From Spongiactinospora rosea (GTDB lineage Bacteria > Actinomycetota > Actinomycetes > Streptosporangiales > Streptosporangiaceae): a stretch of 64,000 nt of DNA. A model generated the notes under the pieces. It was not told the DNA's origin and made no database searches. It was given only the letters and a program-made list of their open reading frames with translations. Location of the stretch: contig NZ_QMEY01000002.1 of NCBI RefSeq assembly GCF_003315795.1, forward strand, positions 682,001-746,000. Direction: 5' to 3'. Shown here one piece after another: positions 1-7,958 of the stretch; position 1 is the first letter of the stretch; every line of letters starts with the position of its first letter. The translations under genes were made by a program, and so were the position numbers.

Positions 1-511
1 GGCGTTGCGCGATCTCCGCGTTGGACAGGCCCCTGGCCACCAGGACCAGGACCTCACGCTCGCGTTCGGTGATCTCCAGGGGGTCGGCGCCCGGGTTCAC
101 GTACCGCCGGATCAGCCGCCGGGTGGCGGCCGGGGCCAGCAGTGACTCGCCCGCGGCGACGATGTTCATGCTTCTGAGCAGTTCGGCGGGCGGGGTGTCC
201 TTCAGCAGGAAGCCCGCCGCGCCCGCGCGCAGCGCGCCGTAGACGTACTCGTCCAGGTCGAACGTGGTGACGATGAGCACCCGCGTCTCCGGCCGGGCCG
301 CGCAGATGCGGCGGGTGGCCTCGATGCCGTCCATTTCCGGCATGCGTACGTCCATGAGCACCAGCCCCGGACGCTCGCGACCGGCCGCCGCCACCGCCTG
401 CGCGCCCGTCGCGGCCTCGCCCACCGCGCGAAAGCCCGGTGCGGCGTCGACCAGCCGCAGGAAGCTCGCCCTGATCAGCGGCTGGTCGTCGGCCACCAGT
501 ACGCCGATCAC
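1..511 (-). CDS. NarL/LuxR-family response regulator (partial, C-terminus cut by window edge)
   Basis: Two-component response regulator, expected to be phosphorylated by the kinase encoded immediately upstream. It starts at a GTG (complement of 509-511) that overlaps the kinase stop as GTGA. The first residues read MIGVLVADDQPLIR, giving the acidic receiver pocket. A later LVLMDVRMPEMDG stretch holds the phospho-acceptor Asp. The lysine of KDTPP and the beginning of a LuxR-type helix-turn-helix (ITEREREVLVLVARGLSNAE) follow before the window ends. About 170 residues are visible of a family usually near 210-220. The adjacent ABC exporter is a plausible target, which is inference from position. 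Confidence 0.93.
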   Translation of the reverse strand, partial: MIGVLVADDQPLIRASFLRLVDAAPGFRAVGEAATGAQAVAAAGRERPGLVLMDVRMPEMDGIEATRRICAARPETRVLIVTTFDLDEYVYGALRAGAAGFLLKDTPPAELLRSMNIVAAGESLLAPAATRRLIRRYVNPGADPLEITEREREVLVLVARGLSNAEIAQR

Positions 512-1611
512 AGCGGCAGCCTCGCCATCACCCGGAAGCCGCGCACCGGGCGGGCCCCCGCCTCGAACTCGCCGCCGAAGAGGTGCACCCGCTCGCGCAG
601 CCCGGTCAAGCCGTGCCCGTACGGCCGCGCCTGCCCGCGCGTGCCGTCGTCGGTGACCTCCACGACGAGTTCGGCCCGCCGCCGTTCGATCCGCACCCGG
701 GCGCGCCGGGCCCCCGCGTGTTTGAGCACGTTGGTCAGCGCCTCCTGGACGATCCGGTAGACCGTCAGGTCCATCTCCCCCTCCGCCTCTCCGTCGATGT
801 CCAGCTCCACCGCGAGCCCGGCCGCCCTGGTCCGGGCGACGAGCGCGCCGAGATCCGCCATCCCGGGGGCGGGGGCGAGGTCGGCCGCGCCGTCCTCGCG
901 CAGTACGCCGAGCAGCCGCCGGGTCTCGCGCAGGGCCGACCTGCTGGTCTCCTCGATCGAGGCGAGCGTACGGCTCATCTCCGCGGCCTCGCCCACATGC
1001 CCGGCCACGCCCGCCTGCACCGCGATGGTGCTGAGTCCGTGCCCGATCACGTCGTGCAGTTCCCTGGCGATCCGCAGCCGCTCGGCGGTGGTCTCGGCCC
1101 TGGCCCGCTCCTCGGCCTGCGCGGCGAGCTGCTCGGTGTAGCGCCTGCGCTGGCGTACCGCGGTACCGGCCGCCCAGCAGGCCGCCATGACCGCCAGCAC
1201 CAGCCCGGCCCGGTCTCGGACCTCGTCCGTCAGCGGGACTTCGGCCACCCCCTGCACGCCCACCCCCGCCGCCGCGACCAGCGCGAGGACGGCCCGTTCC
1301 CGGGTGGCCAGCGTGTAGAGCACCAGCGGCAGGCAGAGCGCGTCGGCGTGCGGCAGCAGGAATTCGCGCATGCCGAGCCCGCCCACCAGGACGACCACGA
1401 ACACCGCGCGCGGCCACAGCCGCCGGACCGCCACCGGAAGGCCGGTGGCCAGCGCCCCCGCGTAGTCGAGTACGCCGGGCGCGGACACGCTCCGCGACGC
1501 GACGAGCCCGATGAAACTGGCCGTGAGCAGCAGCGCGACCGCCGTGTCCACCGTCACCCAGGCCCAGCCGGGTATCCGGCTGAGCAGGGGAGGACGGATC
1601 GGTTCACGCAC
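508..1611 (-). CDS. Sensor histidine kinase (HisKA_3/NarL-partner type)
   Basis: Membrane sensor kinase of 367 residues with a GTG start. The first ~155 residues contain several hydrophobic segments and no large extracellular domain, as in the DesK/LiaS-like kinases of actinomycetes. The dimerisation and phosphorylation segment RIARELHDVIGHGLS carries the phospho-accepting His at about residue 186. The HATPase part shows ALTNVLKHAGA (N box, ~290) and a GHGLTGLRERV glycine-rich box near the end. The stop overlaps the response-regulator start, so the two are translationally coupled. The ABC genes start about 90 bases away in the opposite direction. The sensed signal is unknown; cell-envelope stress or antibiotics would be usual for this arrangement. 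Confidence 0.93.
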   Translation of the reverse strand: MREPIRPPLLSRIPGWAWVTVDTAVALLLTASFIGLVASRSVSAPGVLDYAGALATGLPVAVRRLWPRAVFVVVLVGGLGMREFLLPHADALCLPLVLYTLATRERAVLALVAAAGVGVQGVAEVPLTDEVRDRAGLVLAVMAACWAAGTAVRQRRRYTEQLAAQAEERARAETTAERLRIARELHDVIGHGLSTIAVQAGVAGHVGEAAEMSRTLASIEETSRSALRETRRLLGVLREDGAADLAPAPGMADLGALVARTRAAGLAVELDIDGEAEGEMDLTVYRIVQEALTNVLKHAGARRARVRIERRRAELVVEVTDDGTRGQARPYGHGLTGLRERVHLFGGEFEAGARPVRGFRVMARLPL

Positions 1612-1698
1612 GGTACGAACCTAGCCCGGCGGTCCGGCGTCCCGTATCGGTCCCAGGACCGATGCGGACCGGGCCGCCCCCGCCCGATCGTGGACGAC

Positions 1699-2403
1699 AT
1701 GATCGAAGTGACCGGACTGACCAGACGCTTCGCCGGGACGCTCGCCGTGGACGACCTCTCCTTCACGGTCGCCCCCGGCCGGATCACCGGCTTCCTCGGG
1801 CCGAACGGCGCGGGAAAGACCACGACCATGCGGCTGATCCTCGGCCTGGACCGGCCCACCGCCGGGCGGGCCGAGGTGCACGGCATGCCCTACCGCGAAC
1901 TCGACCACCCTCTCACCAAGGTCGGCGCGCTCCTGGACGCGACCGCGGTGCAGGGCGGGCGGCGCGCCGAGCAGCACCTGCGGTGGCTGGCCCGCTCCAA
2001 CGGCATCTCCGCGGCACGGATCGGCGGGCTGCTGGAACTGGTCGGGCTGGGCGACGCGGGCGGCAGGCGGGTCGGCGCGTTCTCGCTGGGCATGAAGCAG
2101 CGGCTGGGCCTGGCCGCGGCCCTGCTCGGCGACCCGGAGGTGCTGGTACTCGACGAACCGGCCAACGGGCTCGACCCCGAGGGCATCCGCTGGATGCGCG
2201 ACCTGCTCAAGTCGCTGGCCGCCGAGGGCCGGACCATCCTCGTGTCCAGCCACCTGATGAGCGAGATGGCGGTCACCGCCGACCGCCTGATCGTGCTGGC
2301 CGGGGGCAGGCTGCGTGCCGACGCGGAGATCACCGAGCTGGTACGGCCGGGCACCACGCTGGAGGACGCGTTCATGGAGCTGATCGCCGGGAGCCCGGCA
2401 TGA
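1699..2403 (+). CDS. ABC exporter ATP-binding protein
   Basis: ATPase subunit of 234 residues for a two-gene ABC exporter. Walker A is GPNGAGKT (34-41), the signature is FSLGMKQR (~128-135) and Walker B is VLVLDEPANGLDP (~148-160). This resembles the BcrA/DrrA-type multidrug or bacitracin exporters. The chosen ATG starts MIEVTGLTRRF, the normal beginning of this family; upstream in-frame codons are unlikely to be coding. The stop overlaps the permease start (ATGA). Divergent two-component genes suggest the pump answers a stress signal. Substrate cannot be told from sequence. Confidence 0.92.
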   Translation: MIEVTGLTRRFAGTLAVDDLSFTVAPGRITGFLGPNGAGKTTTMRLILGLDRPTAGRAEVHGMPYRELDHPLTKVGALLDATAVQGGRRAEQHLRWLARSNGISAARIGGLLELVGLGDAGGRRVGAFSLGMKQRLGLAAALLGDPEVLVLDEPANGLDPEGIRWMRDLLKSLAAEGRTILVSSHLMSEMAVTADRLIVLAGGRLRADAEITELVRPGTTLEDAFMELIAGSPA

Positions 2404-3155
2404 ACACGGTCGCCGCCGAGTGGATCAAGTTGCGGTCGCTGCGTTCGACCTGGTGGGCGCTGGGCATCGGGGTGGCGCTGTCGCTCGCGCTCACGGCGAC
2501 GGGCGCGGCCAGCGTCATCGCGCGCTGGCATCCGGAGCAGACCGGGGACCAGGCCGCGATGGGGATCATCGTGGCCGTGTACGTCGGGGTGATCCTGGCG
2601 CAGCTCCCGTTCGGCATGCTGGGCGCGATGGCCATCAGCGGCGAGCACACGTCCGGCATGCTCGACACGACGTTCGTCGCGACGCCCTCGCGCGGGCGGG
2701 TGCTGGCGGCCAAGGCGGTCGTGCTGGGCGGGCTCGCGGTCGCCGCCTCGCTGCTCATCGCGGTGCCCGGGTACGTCTACGGGCGGTTCGTGGCCGCGAG
2801 GTTCGACCCGTCGCCGCTTCCAGCGGAGGCGTGGACGGTGATCGGCGGCGGCACGCTGATGATCGTGGTGACGACGCTGCTCGGGCTGGCGCTCGGCGCG
2901 ATCCTGCGCAACGGGGCGGTGGCCATCGCCGCGCTGATCACGATCGTCATCGTGGCGCCGTTCGTCGCCCGGATGCTGCCGTGGGGGCAGTGGGTGGGGT
3001 TGTTCCTGCCGACCTATCCGGCCATGCAACTGATCGAGCAGTTTCCCAGGGCGATGCCGGTGTGGGCGGCGTTCGCGGTGCTCGCCGGGTGGGCCGTCGT
3101 CCCGCTGCTGGCGGCGTTGCACGCCCTCGCACCGGGACGCCGCCGGTCACCCTGA
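2400..3155 (+). CDS. ABC exporter permease (ABC-2-like)
   Basis: Integral membrane partner of the preceding ATPase, 251 residues, ATG overlapping its stop codon. It begins MNTVAAEWIKLRSLRSTWW, the typical cytoplasmic start of actinomycete ABC-2 permeases. About six hydrophobic segments follow, including LPFGMLGAMAISGEHTSGM, which contains the conserved S-x-E-x-x-x-G coupling region. It probably dimerises and exports an unknown lipophilic compound. Nothing appears truncated. Confidence 0.9.
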   Translation: MNTVAAEWIKLRSLRSTWWALGIGVALSLALTATGAASVIARWHPEQTGDQAAMGIIVAVYVGVILAQLPFGMLGAMAISGEHTSGMLDTTFVATPSRGRVLAAKAVVLGGLAVAASLLIAVPGYVYGRFVAARFDPSPLPAEAWTVIGGGTLMIVVTTLLGLALGAILRNGAVAIAALITIVIVAPFVARMLPWGQWVGLFLPTYPAMQLIEQFPRAMPVWAAFAVLAGWAVVPLLAALHALAPGRRRSP

Positions 3156-3228
3156 GTGATGGTGGTCGGTCGCGTGCGCCGCCGTTCTCGGTGGCGCTGA
3201 TCAGCTCAGTCCCTGGGGTCGCTGGTCC

Positions 3229-3258
3229 GGATATATCGGTCCTGTGATATCCAGTCAC
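3229..3258. promoter_or_regulatory. Overlapping dyads upstream of the MFS gene (possible operator)
   Basis: GGATAT (3229-3234) is mirrored by ATATCC (3247-3252). A second overlapping dyad, GTGA-N7-TCAC, lies at 3244-3258. The area is visibly more AT-rich than the surrounding genes. GTGATA also occurs in the dyad in front of the LysR regulator at 13130-13147, so both may answer the same regulator. That link is inference. Confidence 0.35.
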
Positions 3259-3383
3259 CAAACCGCTATTTGACCCGCATATCTGGTAATTGCAGACTGT
3301 CACCACATCTGCCGCGGACATCAGGCAGACGGGGGGCGGTAGCCAGCCGCATGCAGCACCGTCACTTAGCGGAAAGGCACGCC

Positions 3384-4736
3384 ATGATCGGCTCCACACG
3401 ACAGCACACGGTTCCACGGTCGAAGCCGAAAAACGTGGCGATCGCCGGCCTGATAGGGACGACGCTCGAATGGTACGACTTCTACCTGTACGGAACCGCC
3501 GCCGCGCTCGTGTTCAACAAGCAGTTCTTCACCACCCTCAGCCCGGTGGCGGGCACGCTCGCCGCCTTCTCGACCTTCGCGGTCGGGTTCCTGGCCCGGC
3601 CGCTCGGCGGGATCATCTTCGGGCACTTCGGCGACCGCGCCGGGCGCAAGACCACGCTGGTCGTCTCGCTGCTGACCATGGGGCTGGCCTCGACGTTCAT
3701 CGGGCTGCTGCCCACGTATGAGTCGATCGGCGTGTGGGCCCCGATCCTGCTGGTGCTGCTGCGGCTGTTGCAGGGCGTCGGCCTGGGCGGTGAGACCAGC
3801 GGCGCGGTGCTGATGAGCGTGGAACACGCGCCGGGCGGGCGCAGCAACCTGTTCGGCGGGTTCCCGCAGATGGGCGTGCCGGCGGGGCTGGTACTGGCCA
3901 ACCTGGTCTACTTCGTGGCCACCGCGGCGTCCACACCGGCCGCGTTCGCCGACTGGGTGTGGCGGGTACCGTTCCTGCTCAGCGCGGTGCTGATCGTGGT
4001 GGGCCTGATCATCAGGCTGCGCATCACCGAGTCCCCGAGCTTCGACACGGTCAAGGACCGGAGCGAGATCATCGGCATGCCGGGGATGGCCGCGCTCAAG
4101 GGCCACTGGTCGCGGATCATCGCGATCGTGCTGATGGTGACGGCGGCCTCGTCCTGTTCGTACGTGTTCACGGTGTTCTCCCTCTCGTACGGCTCGACCG
4201 AACTCGGCCTGGACCGCCAGACGTTGCTGCTGGGCATCACCGTGGGCAGCCTGCTCTGGCTGGCCAGCATCCCGCTCTGGTCGCACGCCGCCGACCGGCA
4301 CGGGCGGCGCAAGGTGTTCCTGTTCGGGTCGGTCGTGCTGCTGATCGCGGCCGGGGTGTACTTCCCGGTGTTCAACGGCGGCACCACGACGGCGGCGGCG
4401 CTCGCCTTCCTGGTCATGGCGCTCAGCACGCCGATCTCGCACGCGCTGCAGGGCAGCATCATGGCCGACGTCTTCCCGGCCGCGATGCGCTACTCCGGGA
4501 TGGGCATCATCCTCGGGCTGGGCTCGCTCATCGGCGGCACCGCGCCGCTCATCGCCAGCGCGCTGTTCGCCGCCACCGGTACGACCACGCTGGTCAGCGT
4601 CTACATGGTGGCCGTGTGCGCGATCAGCCTGATCGCCGCGATGACCCTCTTCCGGATCGCTCCGAAGATCGACGGTGGCCAGCACCTCGGCGTACCGGAG
4701 AAGGACGCCGCGCCGCGCACCGGAGCGGCCCTCTAA
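3384..4736 (+). CDS. MFS transporter, metabolite:H+ symporter (MHS) family
   Basis: Proton-coupled uptake transporter of 450 residues and about twelve membrane segments. TTLEWYDFYLYGTAAA (26-41) is the hallmark of the MHS family (shikimate, alpha-ketoglutarate, proline/betaine, aromatic acids). GHFGDRAGRKTT is the loop 2-3 signature. I chose the ATG at 3384 because GGAAAGG lies about seven bases upstream; a longer in-frame extension exists but lacks this. The gene lies beside a 3-hydroxyanthranilate pathway, so import of an aromatic acid such as anthranilate or hydroxyanthranilate is plausible but unproven. Confidence 0.88.
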   Translation: MIGSTRQHTVPRSKPKNVAIAGLIGTTLEWYDFYLYGTAAALVFNKQFFTTLSPVAGTLAAFSTFAVGFLARPLGGIIFGHFGDRAGRKTTLVVSLLTMGLASTFIGLLPTYESIGVWAPILLVLLRLLQGVGLGGETSGAVLMSVEHAPGGRSNLFGGFPQMGVPAGLVLANLVYFVATAASTPAAFADWVWRVPFLLSAVLIVVGLIIRLRITESPSFDTVKDRSEIIGMPGMAALKGHWSRIIAIVLMVTAASSCSYVFTVFSLSYGSTELGLDRQTLLLGITVGSLLWLASIPLWSHAADRHGRRKVFLFGSVVLLIAAGVYFPVFNGGTTTAAALAFLVMALSTPISHALQGSIMADVFPAAMRYSGMGIILGLGSLIGGTAPLIASALFAATGTTTLVSVYMVAVCAISLIAAMTLFRIAPKIDGGQHLGVPEKDAAPRTGAAL

Positions 4737-4787
4737 CGTCCCCCCCGCCCCCGCCCGTTTCATCACTGTAAGAGAGGATTTCCCCTG

Positions 4788-5990
4788 ATGACCGATGCAA
4801 CAACCGATCCCATCGACGTTCTGGTGATCGGCGGCGGGTTCGCCGGGGTGTGGAGCGCGGCGGCGGCGACCCGCGTCAGCGGCGAGAACGGTGCCGCACT
4901 GTCCGTCGCCCTGGTGGCCCCCGGTGACGACATGGTGATCCGGCCCCGGCTGTACGAGGCCGACCCGCACGAGATGCGGGTGCCGCTGAGCCGGGTGCTC
5001 GGCCCGATCGGCGTGACGCACGTGCCGGCCACGGTCACCGGCATCGACACCGCCCGGCGTACCGTGACGGCCACCGGCCGGGACGGCGAGGTCCGCACCC
5101 TCGGCTACCGCCGCCTGGTGCTGGCCACCGGCAGCAGGCTGCGTCCCGCCGAAATCCCCGGCGCCGAGCACCTGCACAACGTGGACGGCCTGGACGGCGC
5201 GGTGGCCCTCGACCGCCACCTGCGCGACCTGCCGGAAGGCCCCGGCCGCCGGACCGCGGTGGTCGTGGGCGCGGGCTTCACCGGCCTGGAGGTGGCCACC
5301 GAACTGGTCACCCGGCTGGGAGAGGGCGCGCGGATCGTCCTCGTCGAGCGCGCCGACGCGGTGGGGCCCGACCTCGGCCCCGGCCCGCGCCCGGCCATCC
5401 TGGAGGCGCTGGAACAGCTCGGCATCGAGGTCCGGCTCGGGCAGAGCGTGGCGTCCGTCGAGCCCGGCGTCGTCCGGCTCACCGACGGCACCGAGATCGC
5501 CGCGGACACCGTGGTGTGGACGGCGGGCGTCCAGGCGAGCCCGCTGACCGGCGAGATCGCCGGGCGGCGGGACCGGCTGAACCGGCTGTTCGTGGACGAG
5601 CACCTGCGCGTGCCGGAGTCCGCCGAGGTCTTCGCCGCGGGCGACACGGCCGCCGCGACCGCCGAGGAGGGCCACCTGGTGCTCCAGTCCTGCCAGCACG
5701 CGATCCCGCTCGGCAAGTACGCGGGCCACAACGCCGCCGCCGACCTGCTCGACCTGCCGCTCGCCTCCTTCGACCCGGCCCCTTACGCCACCTGCGTCGA
5801 CCTCGGCCCGGCGGGCGCGGTGCTCACCAGCGGCTGGGAGCGCACGGTCGTCAACACCGGCGACGCGGCCAAGCAGCGCAAGATGACGACGAACCGCGAG
5901 CGGATCTACCCCCCGCTGGACGACGCCGCCGAAATCCTCCGAGTGGCCGACTTCCGAGTCGGCGTCCGCCCCCCCGCCGCCCGCATCTGA
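4788..5990 (+). CDS. NAD(P)/FAD-dependent oxidoreductase, NDH-2-like
   Basis: Flavoprotein of 400 residues with two dinucleotide folds: VLVIGGGFAGVWSA (11-24) for FAD and AVVVGAGFTGLEVATEL (~157-173) for NAD(P)H. A VFAAGDTAAA motif (~280) binds the FAD ribityl chain. The order and length fit type II NADH:quinone oxidoreductases and related reductases, although no clear C-terminal membrane-anchoring helix is visible. AGAGAGGA lies upstream of the ATG. It is 51 bases after the transporter gene in the same direction and is closed by a strong terminator, so the two may form one operon. The electron acceptor is uncertain. Confidence 0.82.
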   Translation: MTDATTDPIDVLVIGGGFAGVWSAAAATRVSGENGAALSVALVAPGDDMVIRPRLYEADPHEMRVPLSRVLGPIGVTHVPATVTGIDTARRTVTATGRDGEVRTLGYRRLVLATGSRLRPAEIPGAEHLHNVDGLDGAVALDRHLRDLPEGPGRRTAVVVGAGFTGLEVATELVTRLGEGARIVLVERADAVGPDLGPGPRPAILEALEQLGIEVRLGQSVASVEPGVVRLTDGTEIAADTVVWTAGVQASPLTGEIAGRRDRLNRLFVDEHLRVPESAEVFAAGDTAAATAEEGHLVLQSCQHAIPLGKYAGHNAAADLLDLPLASFDPAPYATCVDLGPAGAVLTSGWERTVVNTGDAAKQRKMTTNRERIYPPLDDAAEILRVADFRVGVRPPAARI

Positions 5991-6010
5991 CGAAACGCGC
6001 ACCCAAGCCG

Positions 6011-6050
6011 ACCCTCTGCCGGACGCGACCGGCAGAGGGTCTTTCGTTTC
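6011..6050 (+). terminator. Rho-independent terminator
   Basis: A perfect 12-base stem (6011-6022 with 6029-6040) around a six-base loop, followed by CTTTCGTTTC. It closes the transporter/flavoprotein unit. Confidence 0.8.
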
Positions 6051-6267
6051 CACGCAGAACGCTATGAATCACGTCGTCGCCGATGACGGTGGCGGTGCCC
6101 ATCGAGGCTGCCCTCACGGAGGGCTTCGCGTGCGGTCTCGGGTATGGCGGCGAAGTACGTGAACGGCATCCGGCCGGGCCCGGACGGGTTGTAGATCCTG
6201 GTGAGGGGGCCGGTAGGCGATTACAGGATCAGGTCACGCGCCGGCGGGGTGGTCGGCTCGGGCGGTG
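6051..6267. other. Gene-free stretch with a possible protein-like relic on the minus strand
   Basis: No intact gene is visible. On the minus strand, about 6060-6210 reads like protein (IYNPSGPGRMPFTYFAAIPE and a helical continuation) without a start or family I recognise, and it soon meets a stop. Given the decayed genes next to it, it may be another relic, but this is a weak call. Confidence 0.25.
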
Positions 6268-6564
6268 TCAGCAGATCTTGAGCAGGTCGAGAGCGATGTC
6301 CACGATCATCTCCCTGGCGTCCAGCCCGTGGCGGAGGGCGGCGGCCTCCGCGTAGTCCAGCGCCGGTGTCTCCACCGAGGCCGGGTCGGCAGCGGGCGCA
6401 GGATGTCGTGGGCCGCGTCCATCAGGGCGGAAACGTCGCAGCCGTACGTCCACCCCATCAGACCGGCGACGGCCACGAACGCCTTCAGCGGGCAGGTTGC
6501 CAACCCCGGCCCGCGAGGCGTCAACCTGGCGGACGCCGTCCTCGGCCGCGACGCCGAGTTGGCG
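6268..6564 (-). pseudogene. Decayed C-terminal part of 4-hydroxy-2-oxovalerate aldolase (nbaI/dmpG-like)
   Basis: Reading leftwards, one frame gives LGVAAEDGVRQVDASRAG and then GVGN. The next frame continues PLKAFVAVAGLMGW and SALMDAAHDILRPL. The first frame then resumes with ALDYAEAAALRHGLDAR and MIVDIALDLLKIC. In order, these blocks match the C-terminal half of 4-hydroxy-2-oxovalerate aldolases, the DRE-TIM enzyme that ends the meta-cleavage pathway. At least two frameshifts are present. Expected blocks between RHGLDAR and MIVDIALDL (the G-Q-E-D region) and the Y-A-G-V-Y-S-S block are missing, so several in-frame deletions have occurred. It begins just after the carboxylesterase stop, where the aldolase gene of the nba operon would be expected. 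Confidence 0.8.
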
Positions 6565-6588
6565 GGGCGGCCCCCACTCCCTCGGTGG

Positions 6589-7854
6589 TCAACCGAAAAG
6601 CCGCGGGATGCCCGCGAAGTCCGGCTGGTCCTCGCCCTGGCAGAAGGCGGCGAAGGCCGCGGTGGCGGCGCGGGCGGGGGCGGTCACACCGTCGCCGACC
6701 AGTGCCGCCATCCGGCGGTCACGCCAGGTGCCGAGGTAGAAGGGTACGTCGGCCAGGTGGCAGGCGCCCAGCGGGACGCCGCGGTGGGTGAGCGGGGCGG
6801 GGCGGGTGAACCTGACCCGGCACACCGGGCCGCGGTGCGCCCTGGCGATCTCCCCGGCCGGTCCGTCGAACAGCTCCTCGGTACGCGCCACGGAGTACGG
6901 CAGCGTGGGCGGGTCGATCGCGGCGAACAGCCGCATCTCCTCGGTGGTGGTGCTCACCAGCAGCGGCACGGGGGCCGCCGCCCCGGCCCGGATCGCCTCC
7001 ATCGGGTGCCGGGGCAGCAGTTCGCCATCGATGACCGGCGCGATCGGCAACAACCCGGCCACCGGCGCGCACGCCGCCATCGCGGCGGCCTCCGCCGCCA
7101 GCAGCGCGGACAGCGGCACACCCAAAAGGCCGTCCCCAGCCACCGCCCCCAGAACGTCCCCGAGGACCTTTTCGGTGAGGGGAAGGGACTGGGTGGGGGT
7201 GGTGAAGCCGTAGGGGACGGCGCTGAGGATGGCGGCTCGGGCGTAGAGGTTTTGGGTGGAGGGGGAGGTGAGGAGGGCGAGGACGCTGGTGGCGCCGGCG
7301 GAGTGGCCGGCGAGGGTGACGCGGGCGGGGTCGCCGCCGAAGGCGGGGGCGTTGTGCTGGACCCAGCGGAGGGCGGCGATCTGGTCGCGCAGGCCCAGGT
7401 TGGCCGGGACTCCCGGGAGGTGGCCGAAGCCGAGGAAGCCCAGCCGGTAGTTCAGGGTGACGACGACCAGGCCGTGGGCGCGGGCCAGCGGCCCGCCGTC
7501 GTACATCGGCTGCGCGCCCGAGCCGGACACGAACGCGCCGCCGTGCACGAACACCAGCACCGGCCGCCGCGCGTCGTCGCACCCGGGGGTCCAGACGTTG
7601 AGGGTGAGCGGGCCCTCGTCGCCCTCGGCCGGGTCCAGGTCCAGGCCGGGGACCCAGGCCATCCGGCCGGGGCGCTGCGCGACGGGCGGCCCGAACCGGC
7701 TCGCGTCCCGCTCGCCGCGCCAGGGCTCCGGCGGTTCGGGGAGCCCGAACCGGCGGGCGGGGACCGCGTACGGGACGCCGCGGAAGGCGGTGACGCCGTT
7801 CGCCCGGACGCCGCGCAGCACGCCGTCCGCGACCCTCGCCCGCAGGCCGGTCAC
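6589..7854 (-). CDS. Type B carboxylesterase
   Basis: Alpha/beta-hydrolase of 421 residues that hydrolyses esters. The oxyanion motif HGGAF is at 104-108, the nucleophile elbow GHSAG at 183-187 (Ser185), a likely acid is Glu305 in TTTEEMRLF, and the catalytic His is probably His366 in GACHLADVPFYLG. It lacks a signal peptide, so it is probably cytoplasmic, and is somewhat shorter than typical family members (~480-500). The GTG start overlaps the stop of the small nbaD relic (GTGA), so it is co-transcribed with the nba operon. It is not a normal member of the 3-hydroxyanthranilate pathway; an aromatic ester feeding the pathway is one guess. Confidence 0.87.
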   Translation of the reverse strand: MTGLRARVADGVLRGVRANGVTAFRGVPYAVPARRFGLPEPPEPWRGERDASRFGPPVAQRPGRMAWVPGLDLDPAEGDEGPLTLNVWTPGCDDARRPVLVFVHGGAFVSGSGAQPMYDGGPLARAHGLVVVTLNYRLGFLGFGHLPGVPANLGLRDQIAALRWVQHNAPAFGGDPARVTLAGHSAGATSVLALLTSPSTQNLYARAAILSAVPYGFTTPTQSLPLTEKVLGDVLGAVAGDGLLGVPLSALLAAEAAAMAACAPVAGLLPIAPVIDGELLPRHPMEAIRAGAAAPVPLLVSTTTEEMRLFAAIDPPTLPYSVARTEELFDGPAGEIARAHRGPVCRVRFTRPAPLTHRGVPLGACHLADVPFYLGTWRDRRMAALVGDGVTAPARAATAAFAAFCQGEDQPDFAGIPRLFG

Positions 7855-7958
7855 GGCGAGACCGGCCGGAAGAACTCGCGCGCGTTGCCGGCGAAGATCC
7901 GGTCCCGGTCGGCGCCCATGACATCCACCAGCAGTCGCAGCGCCCGCAGGGCAGTCAT
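7851..7958 (-). pseudogene. Internally deleted remnant of a second nbaD (ACMSD) copy
   Basis: A 35-codon reading frame between nbaD and the esterase reads LRALRLLVDVMGADR joined directly to DRIFAGNAREFFRPVSP. The intact nbaD has both segments (LRLLVEVMGADR near 274-285 and ARIFAGNAREFFEPVSP at its end), separated by about 31 residues. The remnant is therefore the tail of a tandem duplicate with an in-frame deletion. Both nucleotide blocks are nearly identical to nbaD. It still has an ATG overlapping the nbaD stop and a stop overlapping the esterase start, so it could be translated as a short peptide, but the metal site is gone. Confidence 0.85.
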
